Positions 49,756-61,023 of a stretch of 64,000 nt of DNA are shown piece by piece (the stretch's first letter is position 1; every line of letters begins with the position of its first letter). A model generated the notes under the pieces. The model worked only from the letters and a program-made list of their open reading frames with translations. It had not been told where the DNA came from and ran no database searches. A program made the translations under genes and the position numbers. The stretch comes from Dryas octopetala (lineage: Eukaryota > Streptophyta > Magnoliopsida > Rosales > Rosaceae), in NCBI GenBank assembly GCA_963921425.1, contig OY992833.1:560501-624500 (forward strand), in the 5' to 3' direction.

Positions 49756-52700
49756 TGGTATCAGAGCAACACAGAGTCACACAACTAAGATCCAATTTTT
49801 CTTGTTCTTCTTCCAACCACTCACTATGTCTTCTGCTGCTGCAACGTCCAACACAGCCTCTTTGGTTTCAACAACCAACACCACCGTGATGGCTTCCTCA
49901 CAATTTTCTCAGTCTGTGCCTAGTCTCCTCTCTATCAAACTGGATCGTCACAACTATCCTCTTTGGTTGGCCCAGATAACTCCAATCCTTCGTAGCAGAA
50001 ATCTCATCAGTTATGTCAACGGCACCAATCCTCCACCATCTGCTTTCATCAAAGACGTTGCTGGTTGCAATATAGACCAAGTCAATCCTGCCTATGAACC
50101 TTTGATGCTTAACAACCAAATGGTTTTTCCTGGATTAAAAGCTCAGTTACTCCAACTCTCTTGGCAACCTTGACTCGGTTTAACACTGCTCGGGATGTTT
50201 GGGCATCATTAGCTGAACGATTTGCCTCCTCAACCCAGAATTGAATCATTGAAATGCGTGGTGAGTTACTTCGCACTTATCGTGGTGACAAAACTATCAC
50301 TGAATACCTTGATCGTATCAGCACTAATACACTTGCTGATAATCTTGCCTTATCTGGTTCACCTATGACTGATAGTGATCTTATTGCCATTATTATGCAC
50401 AATGTTGGTAATTTATATGAGAATACCGTTGCGTCGGCTCAAGTACGGGAAACTCTTATTACATATGATGCCTTTGAGGCTTTGTTATTGAGTGTTGAAC
50501 GCAGATTAACCCAAGTTCATATGCCCGTTGTCGATACCGGTGTCACTGCTATGGCAGCTTCCATCTCACGCTCTTGATGTACTTACCTGTGTCGTGGGTT
50601 TCCTTTTGTCCACAGAGGTAGTAGTCGTGGTCGTGGTCATTTCTCTTCCACTGGCAGCAGCGGTTTTCATGCCGGCAATTGGATTGATCTCCCAGTTTTG
50701 GTCGTGGGCAATCTCATTTTTCTGCCCCTGGGTCTTCTTCTTCCCACTCTAGTGTTCTTGGATCTTTTCCATTGGCAATAGGCAATTCTCATGGTTTCTT
50801 TTTCTGGCCATAACACTGGTGGTCCTACCAGGATTGTCTGTCAAATTTATGGTCGTTCAGGGCATGCCACCATCGACTGTTACAACCGGATGAACACTAC
50901 CTATGAAGGGCGTGTTCCAACCGCCCGTCTCACTGCTATGGTTGCTGCCAATTCCCAGTCGCAGGCTTCTTTGGGTTGGGTTGCTGATACCGGTGCTAAT
51001 TCTCATGTCACCTCCGATCTGAGCAATTTAAATGATCCATGAGAATATCGTGGCACTGACTCAATGAATGGTGTTCTAGGTGGACAAGGTTTGCATATCA
51101 ATCATATTGGTCATCATACTTTTCTTAAAAATTCTAAAGCTTTTCATCTTCGAGACTTACTTCATTGTTCCAATGCCTCCTCTAATTTAATTTATGTGAA
51201 TCAATTTTCTCGTGATAATCACTGTTATTTTACTTTTTATCCGACCCATTTTTGTGTACAGGATTTGGTGACGGGGACGATCCTTTTCCAAGGGCGGAGT
51301 GAGAACGGTCTCTATCCCATTGCTACTAAGTCCAGCTCCAAGTTCGTAGGTGGTCCAGTTGCTTTCCTTGGTACCAGGGTGAATGAACAAGTGTGGCATG
51401 CTAGGCTTGGTCATCCATCAATTTCTACCTTAAAGCAGTTAGTTTCTAAGAATAAACTACCGGTCTCCGATGATAGATTTTCTTATGTTTGTTCTGCATG
51501 TTCTATTGGCAAAAGCATTAAATTGCCTTTTAGTCAGTCTGAGTCTTTTTCAAATTTTCCATTGGAGCTTGTTCATTCAAACGTATGGTATTCCCCTTAT
51601 TTATCAAATTATGGATTCAAATATTATTTTTTATTTATGGATAATTATTCTAGATATTCTTGGCTTTAAGTTTTTAATTTTAAAAGTCTAGTCGAAAATT
51701 TATTCTCTCGTAAAATCAAAAAATTTCAAACTTATGGGGGTGGTGAGTATATCAATAACACATTTAAAGACTTTCTGACTAAACATGGTATTCATCATAG
51801 ATATACCTGTCCAGACCACCCCGAACAAAATGGGCTTGCAGAACGCAAGCACCGCCATATAGTTGAAACCGGTCTCACTCTTCTCACTCATGCCTCTATG
51901 CCCATGTCCTATTGGGCTGAGGCTTTTCATACTACCCTTTACTTAATTAATCGACTTCCTACTCATGTTTTAAATTCAATTTCACTATATGATAAATTAT
52001 TTTCTAGAAAGCCAAGTTATGAATTTTTGAAAACTTTTGGGTGCACCTGTTATCCGTATCTTCGAGTTAAAATACTAATAAATTACAACCCAAGTCTACT
52101 AAATGTGTTTTCATAGGGTATTCTCTAAATCAAAAAGTGTATTAATTGATGTCTTAATCTTGCAACTAATCAAATATTTTTGTCTAGACATGTCATTTTT
52201 GATGAACATAATTTTCCATTTAAAGAGATTGGGCTCACTACGCCTACTGGAGCATCTTCTTCTTCACCAAATATTGCGCCCAATTTGTTTCTGTTGGATC
52301 TCCTCCCTTCTACTTTGTCTACACCACACGGCCTCCAATCCACTGAGCCCACTAGTCCACTTCGTTGATCTCCACTACCTGCACATGCAAGTCCACCTTC
52401 ATTGGTATTACCATCATCTCCTACTGTAAGTACTCCACCCACTAGTCCACATCGGCTCACTCTTCCGCCCAAGTCACCTACTTGTATCTTGCAATCTTCT
52501 ATTAATATTCTTCTCCTTCATCCAATGCTATTATTCCTATATCTTCCTCTTGTATACAGGATACCACTACGACTGAGTTGCAATCTACTCCACCTATGGC
52601 ACCATTATCTGTTGTTACTGCTGCACCTTTTGTGAGTCATTTAAATACTCATTCGATGGTCACAAGAGGGAAAGATGGTATTATCAAACCTAATTCTAAG

Positions 52701-54084
52701 TATGCTTTGCATGTGAATTTTTCTAATGATCTAGTGGAACCTACCTATTTTTCTCAGGCTAATAAGGATGAGAAATGGAGACATGCAATGACAGATGAAT
52801 TTAATGCTCTTCAACGAGCTGGCACATGGATCCTTGTTCCTCCCACTCGGTCCATGAACATATTACCCAACAAATGGGTTTTTCGTATCAAATGCAAGTC
52901 TGATGGGTCTGTTGAAAGATATAAGGCCCGTCTTGTTGCTAATGGGTTTCATCAACAACCCGATCTTGATTTTGGAGAGACTTTTAGCCCTGTTGTTAAT
53001 CACAGTACTATCCGCCTAATCTTGGCAATTTCCGTTTGTCATAATTGGCCTATTCGACAATTGGATGTTCCAAATGCATTTTTGCATGGTTATCTTTCTG
53101 AGGAAGTCTATATGAGGCAGCCCAATGGTTTTGTGGATCCTCAACATCCCAATTTTGTCGGTCGGCTACATCGATCTTTATACGGGCTTAAGCAAGCTCC
53201 ACGGGCTTGGTTTCAATGTTTTTCTCAGCATCTTGAACATTTGGGTTTTCAATCTTCTCATGCTGATTCTTCATTATTTATTTATATCCATGGGCCCATT
53301 GTTATCTATTTATTGATTTATGTTGATGACATTATTGTCACAGGCAATAATGTTCAGCATATTAATACTTTAATTCAAGATTTGGGCAGAATGTTTTCTA
53401 TGAAGGATCTTGGGCCTCTCCACTACTTCTTGGGCATGGAAGTTCTTCACCAACCTATTGGGTTTCATATTTCTCAATCCAAATATATTCTTGATTTATT
53501 GAAACGTACCAACATGTTAGATGCTAAACCAGTTGTTACACCAGCCATTGGGGGACGACGACTGAATCTCCATGATGGCGACCCACTTGCTGATCCTACG
53601 GAGTATCGAAGTGTTGTTGGGGCTCTCCAATACCTCACCCTCACTCGTCCAGATATTGCTTTCTCAGTAAATCAGGTTTGCCAGTTAATGCATAATCCAA
53701 CTTATGTTCATTGGGTTGCTGTTAAACGTATTCTTCGTTATCTGAAAAATACTCACAAGCATGGAATTCTATATACACCTAGTTCCTTACATCTCACAGC
53801 GTTTTCTGATGCGGATTATGCCGGAGATCCCGATGATCGCCAGTCCACTGGTGGTTATTGTCTTTACCTTGGCACTAATTTAGTTTCTTGGAGTGCTAAG
53901 AAGCAAGGTGGTGTGTCCAGATCAAGCATTGAGGCTGAGTATAGGCAGTTAGCATACACGGCGCAGCTCTCTCTTGGTTTCGTTCTTTATTTCGTGATCT
54001 ACGTATTCATCTAGTGTGCCCAAAATTATGGTGTGACAATATTAGTGCTTTGGCGCTTGCTTCTAATCCTGTGTTCCATCCACG

Positions 54085-54340
54085 TGATATATAAGAGTCC
54101 ATGCCGTGTGTCATGACTCTTAGGATTAGCATGCTTAGAGTGTTATCTATTATCTCTTGTATTATCGTTTGTATAGCTTCTGATATTTACTAGAGTAATA
54201 GATAGAGTCCTAGTTAACTTTATTTGTTAAAGTCCCTTTCAGGACTCTTGTATAGCTGTGTATGTAAAGCATTATAAATACATATCACAACCTCAATTAC
54301 TTTTGAGGCATTCAATTATAATTGAATTCTTATTGTTGCA
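54085..54340 (+). repeat. Copia-5 3' LTR
   Basis: 256 bp, about 2 per cent different from the 5' copy. Confidence 0.93.
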
Positions 54341-54524
54341 AGCCTTATCTCTCTTTCATCTCCTTTTTTCATATTACTCTGCTTCTATTTGGTTAGCCTG
54401 CGTTCATACAGGGTGAATGCGATTGTGCAGTTTTGCGTTGATTTACTTCGGGTCTGTGTTGTTCTTCAATCAGTATTTTTCTTGAGCATTTGCTGTTTTG
54501 TCTTATTTGTGTTAGGTCACAGTC

Positions 54525-55128
54525 TTAGGTTTTCTTTTCAATCCTTTTTCCTAAAAAAATCTTATGCAGTTCATAAAAAAAAAGGTTTATGCAGTTCTTT
54601 AATTCTTTAATTAATTTTGTTCTTGCCTACTATACCACCAAGATATCTCTCTCTTGATTACATTTAATATGATTAATGTTATTAATGAAGAAATTAATCA
54701 AGTATCAACTTCATTAGCTATATACGACCTTTGTTCCAATTAGCTATATAGACTTTTTGTTCATTAGCTATATACGACCTCTGTTTTAGTTAAAGTTCCA
54801 ATTTTCTATACAGACTTTTTGTTCATTAGGTTTTGTTTTCAATCATTTTCCCTAAAAAAATCTCATGCAGTTCATTAAAAAAAAAAAATTATGCAGTTCT
54901 TCAATTCTTTAATTAATTTTGTTCTTGCCTACCATACCACCAAGATATCTCTCTCTTCATTACGTTTCATATGATTAATGTTATTAATGAAGAAATTAAT
55001 CAAGTATCAACTTCATTAGCTATATACGACCTTTGTTCCAATTAGCTATATAGACTTTTTGTTCATTAGCTATATACGACCTCTGTTTCAGTTAAAGTTC
55101 CAATTTTCTATATAGACTTTTTGTTCTT
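54525..55128. repeat. Tandem duplication of about 301 bp
   Basis: 54525-54825 and 54826-55128 align end to end with a few changes (both hold ccaccaagatatctctctct and tcattagctatatacgacct). Within each copy the phrase attagctatatacgacctytg also occurs twice. Confidence 0.9.
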
Positions 55129-55477
55129 TCTTAAATGGCTTTTATACCATTCCAGATTTCATAAAAATAGCTATATATAGGGGTCGTTCAGCAGTATCTA
55201 ATCAAACACAATGCACATCACGTCATTGATATTATCTAAGTAACATGCTCAGAAACAAAAATTGAATGCAAGCCTTTGCCTGCAGCCACCTTCTGACTAT
55301 TTGTTTAATCAAACATGTGATGCCATTTTAATTAATTTTAGCCAACAATCAAATCTCAGCACACTATATTATCTTTAGTCAATAAAAATCTCACCTATGT
55401 ATAATATTCGGTCATAACTAGATGTGTAAGTTGGGCCAGGCTAGCAAGGACATAGCCCATGATTTCTGCAACTAATG
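55129..55477. other. Intergenic DNA
   Basis: Nothing recognisable is seen. Confidence 0.45.
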
Positions 55478-55904
55478 TATCTCAATTTAACTGGTTTCAT
55501 TATATTGTTTTATCTTGCCAAAGATTAGAAGTCACTTTCTGTGCAAATGTTTAAATGCTATGAAACATTTACTTTTAGAAAGGTTTTAATCATTCTCATT
55601 TTGTTGCTTATTTTTACCTCTTGAAATATTTATTTTCTTATTGTAAATTAATTAGTGTCTTCCTTGCATTTTAGGCAAAAAACATACAACCATTTACACC
55701 AACAGTTTAATTTTTTTTCGTGGTATTTTATCCGAAGAAGTAAAAGGTTAGCTTCTACTTAATGTCTTTTAAATATGTTCAATATGCATATGTATGTCTA
55801 TAGATCTTGACTTTCTGTCATGATAATATTATAAGTGTAATACATATGTTCTTTCAAATTTCCAATTTATTTATGTATGTATATATTTTTTTTTTCTTTA
55901 GCTA
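55478..55904 (+). repeat. Duplicate of 57230-57990, Helitron-associated
   Basis: Shares long runs in the same order with 57230-57990: atctcaatttaactggtttcat, tgtgcaaatgtttaaatg, ttgcattttag.caaaaaacat, then ctttcaaatttccaatttat. The second copy leads directly into the Helitron coding remnant, so this first copy may be the matching part of another Helitron copy or an internal duplication. Confidence 0.7.
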
Positions 55905-55913
55905 TGAATTTAT

Positions 55914-56482
55914 GGGAAAATTTGAGGGAAAGGACTCCAACTTGTGTGTCGAAGTCAGATCAGGACTCCCCCTTCAAAAGTGCATCCGTCAGAATTATTA
56001 CTTCACTTAAGCGTCAAATGAGGTTATTCCGTCATATCCATTAACATTTTCCGTTAAAAATATTAAAATATTATTTTTTCACTATTAAAATATTTATAAA
56101 AATTAAAAAAATAACACTAAAATAAAAAAATTAATAAAAATTAAAAAAACTAAAAGAAGAAAAAATAAAAACAAATTAAAGAAGAAGAAATATTATAATT
56201 GTTAACGGAAAAAATAATTATAAATATTTTTTATATTTTTTCTTCTTTCAGTTTTTTAATTTTTATTAATTTTATTCTTTTAGTTTAATTTTTTTTTTAT
56301 AAATATTTTAATAGTGAAAAAATAATATTTTAATATTTTTAACGGAAAATGTTAACAGATTTGATGAAATAACCTCATTTAAAAATTAAGTAAAGTAGTA
56401 GTGCTGACGGATACACTTTTAAAGGAGGAATCATGATCTGGCTCCGACACCTAAGTTGGAGTCTTTTTTCTAAAATTAACCC
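55914..56482. mobile_element. MULE-type MITE
   Basis: 569 bp with an exact 9-bp target duplication TGAATTTAT (55905-55913 and 56483-56491). Long inverted arms begin GGG.. and share ggactccaacttgtgtgtcg-type sequence, gcatccgtcag and a shared aacattttccgttaaaaata phrase; the centre is AT-rich. No coding capacity. Confidence 0.88.
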
Positions 56483-56491
56483 TGAATTTAT

Positions 56492-57229
56492 TTTACTAAG
56501 ATTGTAGGAAGACACCCCCGTCCAATGGTTTCATTCTGTATTTTTTGGTATCTCACAGATCATTTGGAATCCACATGATACATAACGACCTTTCTTTTGT
56601 ACAACCTTTTAGCATCAACATAGTTTTGAGACTCAAACAAACATATAATATTTGTGGAAACTGTAATACAAAGAGATGGATTACATTGATATTTTAATTT
56701 ACCACTATAGAAAGCTTTTTTTAGACTACGAGTACTCTTTGAACAATGATATTGACTGCAAAAATGAACAATGAAAAGAAACTGTTGTTCTTTAATTTCC
56801 GTGGACTATAAAAATCCAACAATATTAACACCCTAGAACAAGCCTGAGCTGTTAAGCACTGAGCATAGAAGATAGGTGACCAAATTCAGAATTAGTGATG
56901 GCTTCATTGCACTGACATTAAATTTCTAGCATTGATTGCAAGGATTGCCAGCATGGTATCTTAAGGATATATACATAAAAAATATATAAAAATAAAATTA
57001 AGAATCATAGCTTAAGTGATACTACTAATGCTTAGTTTTAAAATGTTTTATATGGCTATTCGTGAATAATTCTCAATATTTGATGAACTCACATCTTTTA
57101 ACCCAAGTTTTCATGAGCATCCATATCTTGATTCCCTGTACCTTTCCCATGCAATATATGAACATTAACCACACTTGAGATTAGACAATGCTACTGTCTT
57201 TGTGTATTTCAGTCTACCCTTTTTCTGTT
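56492..57229. other. Intergenic or Helitron DNA without genes
   Basis: No coding sequence is supported. Confidence 0.4.
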
Positions 57230-59531
57230 GCCTTTGTGTATCTCAATTTAACTGGTTTCATTACTTTGTTTTATGTTGGTAGAGATGAGAGGTCACTCTC
57301 TGTGCAAATGTTTAAATGTTATGAAACATTTATTTTTAGATAGGTACGTTGTTGATTTCGTCTCATGTTATACATATTGCAATGAACCATTCTCATTTCT
57401 GCTGCTTAACATTTTTTAGCTCTTAAAATGATAGTTCCTGTTGATTGCACAACTTTATATAGCTATTTATTTTCTTATTGTAAATTAGTGTGTTGCTTGC
57501 ATTTTAGACAAAAAACATGCAAACATTTACATCAACAGTTTAATTTTTTCACATTTTTTCCATTTTTTTCCTTTCAAATAGGTTTTTAATATTCATAAAA
57601 CTGTGAATCAATTTAAATAAATTTACTTTTCTCTCTTATACTTTTATGTTTATAGTTTCTATATATTTTATTTGCGTTATATGTAAATTTTGCCTTATTT
57701 TATCTCACTGTTGTATTTTTAACATTAATATGTATGTTTTGTAGGTGCTATTGTGTTGGTTTTGTAACCTTGACCTTGAGGTTGTGGTATTGTGGTATTC
57801 GATCCTATTAAGCAAAAGGTTAGGTTCTACTGAATACCTTTTAAATATGTTGAATATGCATATATTTGACTATACATGTTGAATTGTTGTGATTATGATA
57901 TTATAAGTGTCAATTTGCCTTGGTTGATTGTAGTACATATGTTCTTTCAAATTTCCAATTTATTTATGTATGTATCTTTTTTTTCTCCAACTATCAATTT
58001 ATTGGCTCGGGCTTTTTTCTTTGAATGTGATGCATAAAAGGTCTAGGGTTGGTAGTAGAGTTCTCATGATAGAGAAAGGTGATTGTTCTCATATCTCAAG
58101 TGGTATGCAAGTTGCCACTGAAAATGTTTGTGATGTTGTTTATAGGGCTAGCTGCGAATTAAATTCTCCAACTCATAGGAAAAAACAAAAGTCAATTAGA
58201 AACAAAACATTTCACCAGGCCATGTCAATGCAATTCAGACAACTATGTACAGATCAGGTCCCTTTGGAACATTTGGACTCTGATTCTAGTAGTGTAGTCT
58301 GTGATCTAAATCTTTTTGGTTCTGAAGTTGCATCTCTGATCTCCACATTGAATGAAACCACTCCAAATCACAACAATAGGGGCCAATCATTTTATCAGAA
58401 GAAGAGACAAAGTATGTTCTCTTTTTTGTTAAAATTTAATCCAAAATTTCAACATTGTTGTTCTATTACTGACAATATGCATTGATACTCTTTCTTTGTT
58501 CCACACTTCTTCTTTCTATAGGAATGGTTGAGAGATATGTGGATTTTGGAGATAAAGACTATAAGTATTGCATTTATTGTTATGCACTTTTTTGGTTGAA
58601 CGAATCCATTAATAAAAAATCTACAAACAAACAACCTCTATTGATCTTTGTTGTTTACAAGGAAAAGTTAAACTTCCAATTACCAAACCAACTCCTACTT
58701 TTTTAGACAATTTACTTGATCCAGGCAAAGGCCAAAAAAGCTCAATATTTAGGGACAACATTAGAGCCTACAATTCTATGTTTGCATTCACTTCGATGGG
58801 AGCCAAAATTGATCATTCGATGGTGTATAGTTTGTTTCAAATGAAAAGAGATCATAGAAAAAAAAACATATGCCTTATGTTGCTTCCTTTATTTTCTTAA
58901 TAATATGACATACTTGAATTTATGAAACTTTATGTGTTTATCAAAATTACAGCAAAGCAGAAAAGAAGCTCTCAACAGAAGAGAGTAAAGAGGAGAACAA
59001 CCGGTACCCCACTGCAAAAGAGGGAAAAAAAAATATCAAAATCTCCCTCTCCAACAAACTAACCCAAATGAGAAACCAAAGGAGGACAAATCGCCCAACA
59101 CAGTTTGAACCATTTCTCAAGAACCATGGATGCATCTTTTCAACAATCAGCAATTACATATTGCCTTATCTTTTGTTTAATCTGATAGACATTTGTCACA
59201 TAGTTTGTAATATTTTTGAAACCTATTTGAACTTTTAAGATATAATCAATATCTTAAAACAACAAACAGCCAAGCCCCAACACATTTTCACCCACATCTA
59301 AACACCCATGCATAAATTTTTTTATAAATCAGTATATAGAGCTAGGGTGGTTATATTTTGAGTAATGTGACATACAACAATTTGTAATATATTTTCAGTG
59401 TTGTTTGGTCTCTTAAGATATTATTAGTATCTTAAAATAACAAACAACATATGAAACATGATATGTTTCTCTCTATTTAGAACATTTTACCAGTTCTTAT
59501 TACCTGCGCGTTGCGTGGGCATTAATTCTAG
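57230..59531 (+). mobile_element. Helitron remnant with Rep/helicase N-terminal region
   Basis: An open frame at 58030-58485 (plus; HKRSRVGSRVLMIEKGDCSH and on) is followed, after a probable intron, by 58522-58822. That second part encodes a zinc-finger-like CIYCYALFWLNESINK, then KTPTFLDNLLDPG-like text and RAYNSMFAFTSMGAKIDHS. I know this order from the N-terminal part of plant Helitron Rep/helicase proteins (often annotated PIF1-like or Helitron_like_N). A stop and frame changes interrupt it, and the Rep catalytic and helicase parts are gone. A Helitron-type 3' end (hairpin-like CCTGCGCGTTGCGTGGG, then TTCTAG and T) lies at 59503-59531. The 5' end was not found, so the start given is the start of the duplicated segment. 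Confidence 0.7.
59503..59531 (+). other. Helitron 3' terminus
   Basis: A GC-rich imperfect hairpin (cctgcgc / gcgtggg) is followed by about ten AT-rich bases and CTAG, with T next in line, as expected for Helitron insertion between A and T. Confidence 0.65.
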
Positions 59532-59579
59532 TGTACGTCTAAAGGCCACCCCTCAATAATGCTAGTTTGTTGCTGCAAT

Positions 59580-60040
59580 CAAGGTGAGAAATGTACCAAG
59601 CTATGTATTGGTACAGTTGAAATGTACCGATATGCGTATTTAGTACAACGTACCAAAATGTACTTATCTATGTATTTGGTACACAAAAATGTACCCATCC
59701 AAACTTGGTACAAATATATAAAATGTATCAATATGCCTATTTAGTACAACTAAAATCTATATGCATATTTGGTATAACTAAAATGTACCCACCCACAACT
59801 GGTACAAATGGAATGTACCAAATGACGTATTGGAAAATGTACCCGAGACTTTTTAAGAGTATAGGTTTTAGGTTTAGGAATTAGGGTATAGGATGAATAT
59901 TTTGGAACTTCTAATTTAAGTTTTAAAACCTAAATTTAAGCGACAAACCATGTATATATATAGGCTTAAGGGTATTGGTTCAGGTTTAGGATATAAGTTA
60001 AGAGATTAGGGTTTTGAATTTAAGTTTAGGATTTAAATCT
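59580..60040. repeat. GTACC-rich degenerate repeat, copy 2
   Basis: Ten or so gtacc / ggtac motifs with tatgtattggtacagttgaa units, then a telomere-like aggtttagg-rich part and aatttaagcgacaaac, matching the order at 43975-44135. No gene. Confidence 0.55.
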
Positions 60041-61023
60041 CAACCTCAGCCTAATTTCCTGCTTTCTATGATCTGAGGCAATAAATATATATATATATAT
60101 ATTTACACAGTAAAGATCGGGTACAGTAAAGATGGGGTGGAGCTCCTATTTAAAACATAAAAATTGTGGCATATTATTTGGGGCCGACACGATTTCCTTA
60201 TTGAATTTGATCTCGTTAATTATCATCATTAATTGGTTTCAATTGCATGTGTACGTTTTTCTCAATTTAATTATTTCTGTGATATCTCGTTAGTGCATGA
60301 CATACCGCTGGTGGTTGCGCCTCATGCTAGCAAGCGACAAGTGAACCCCATGCACCCACCAGTACAGTACTATACATGTCCGTGTGTCATCTTTTACCAC
60401 CTTAATTCCAGACTGGTCATAATTTTCTACTTTCAAAGTTTCAATCACAATTATTAAGTATGTATTAGTTAAAGAAATATTTGTTGATTTTTGATTTATG
60501 AAATATACTTTTGATATCAAAAGTGATGACTTTTAATTCTGCAGTACCACTGATCACTACGTACCAGTGAGTTGTGAGTTGTGATCCAACAGCTAGCTAT
60601 GGATATTTATTTATTATATTATATATTTTTTAATATATTGACTGCATCTGTATATATATGTGCTGATCGAGGACAGCTACTGACCATATATTATATATAT
60701 AGATATATCGAAACTTATATTAAATTAATATCAAAACTTATATTATTAATTTAATAATTAACATGTAACATGGGACACCAGTTGCATGCGTTAACCATAT
60801 ATATGTTTATTCTAATTTCTCCGTTATAATACATTAACCTTTATGTCTTGAAATATGATGAAGTGGCACGTGCATACAAGTCCTCCTGAACATTAATTGT
60901 TACAGAAACGAACACAAGTAAATGCGAGCCTTAATCAAAACACGTACACATATAACATAAACAACAAAAGCAATAACCAAAAAGAAGAACAAGTCCGACG
61001 AGGTAGCGAGCTAAATATTTTGA
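60041..61023. other. AT-rich intergenic DNA downstream of the P450 gene
   Basis: An AT dinucleotide run lies at about 60081-60102. No coding sequence is supported. The part next to 61023 should contain the P450 3' UTR and poly(A) site. Confidence 0.5.

Larger units (their letters stand above)
49500..54340 (+). mobile_element. Copia-5, Ty1-copia retrotransposon
   Basis: Plus-strand element with 256-bp LTRs (49500-49755 and 54085-54340; TG...CA ends) differing at about 5 bases, and a perfect primer-binding site TGGTATCAGAGC at 49756-49767. It has gag (about 49820-50575), a zinc knuckle near 50835-50895, protease near 50980, integrase (about 51380-52110), reverse transcriptase (about 52740-53500, YVDDIIVTG) and RNase H (about 53780-53970). 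It is broken in several places and the internal domain is somewhat short. The five bases outside the two LTRs (CCACG and AGCCT) do not match, so no target duplication was found. Confidence 0.93.
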
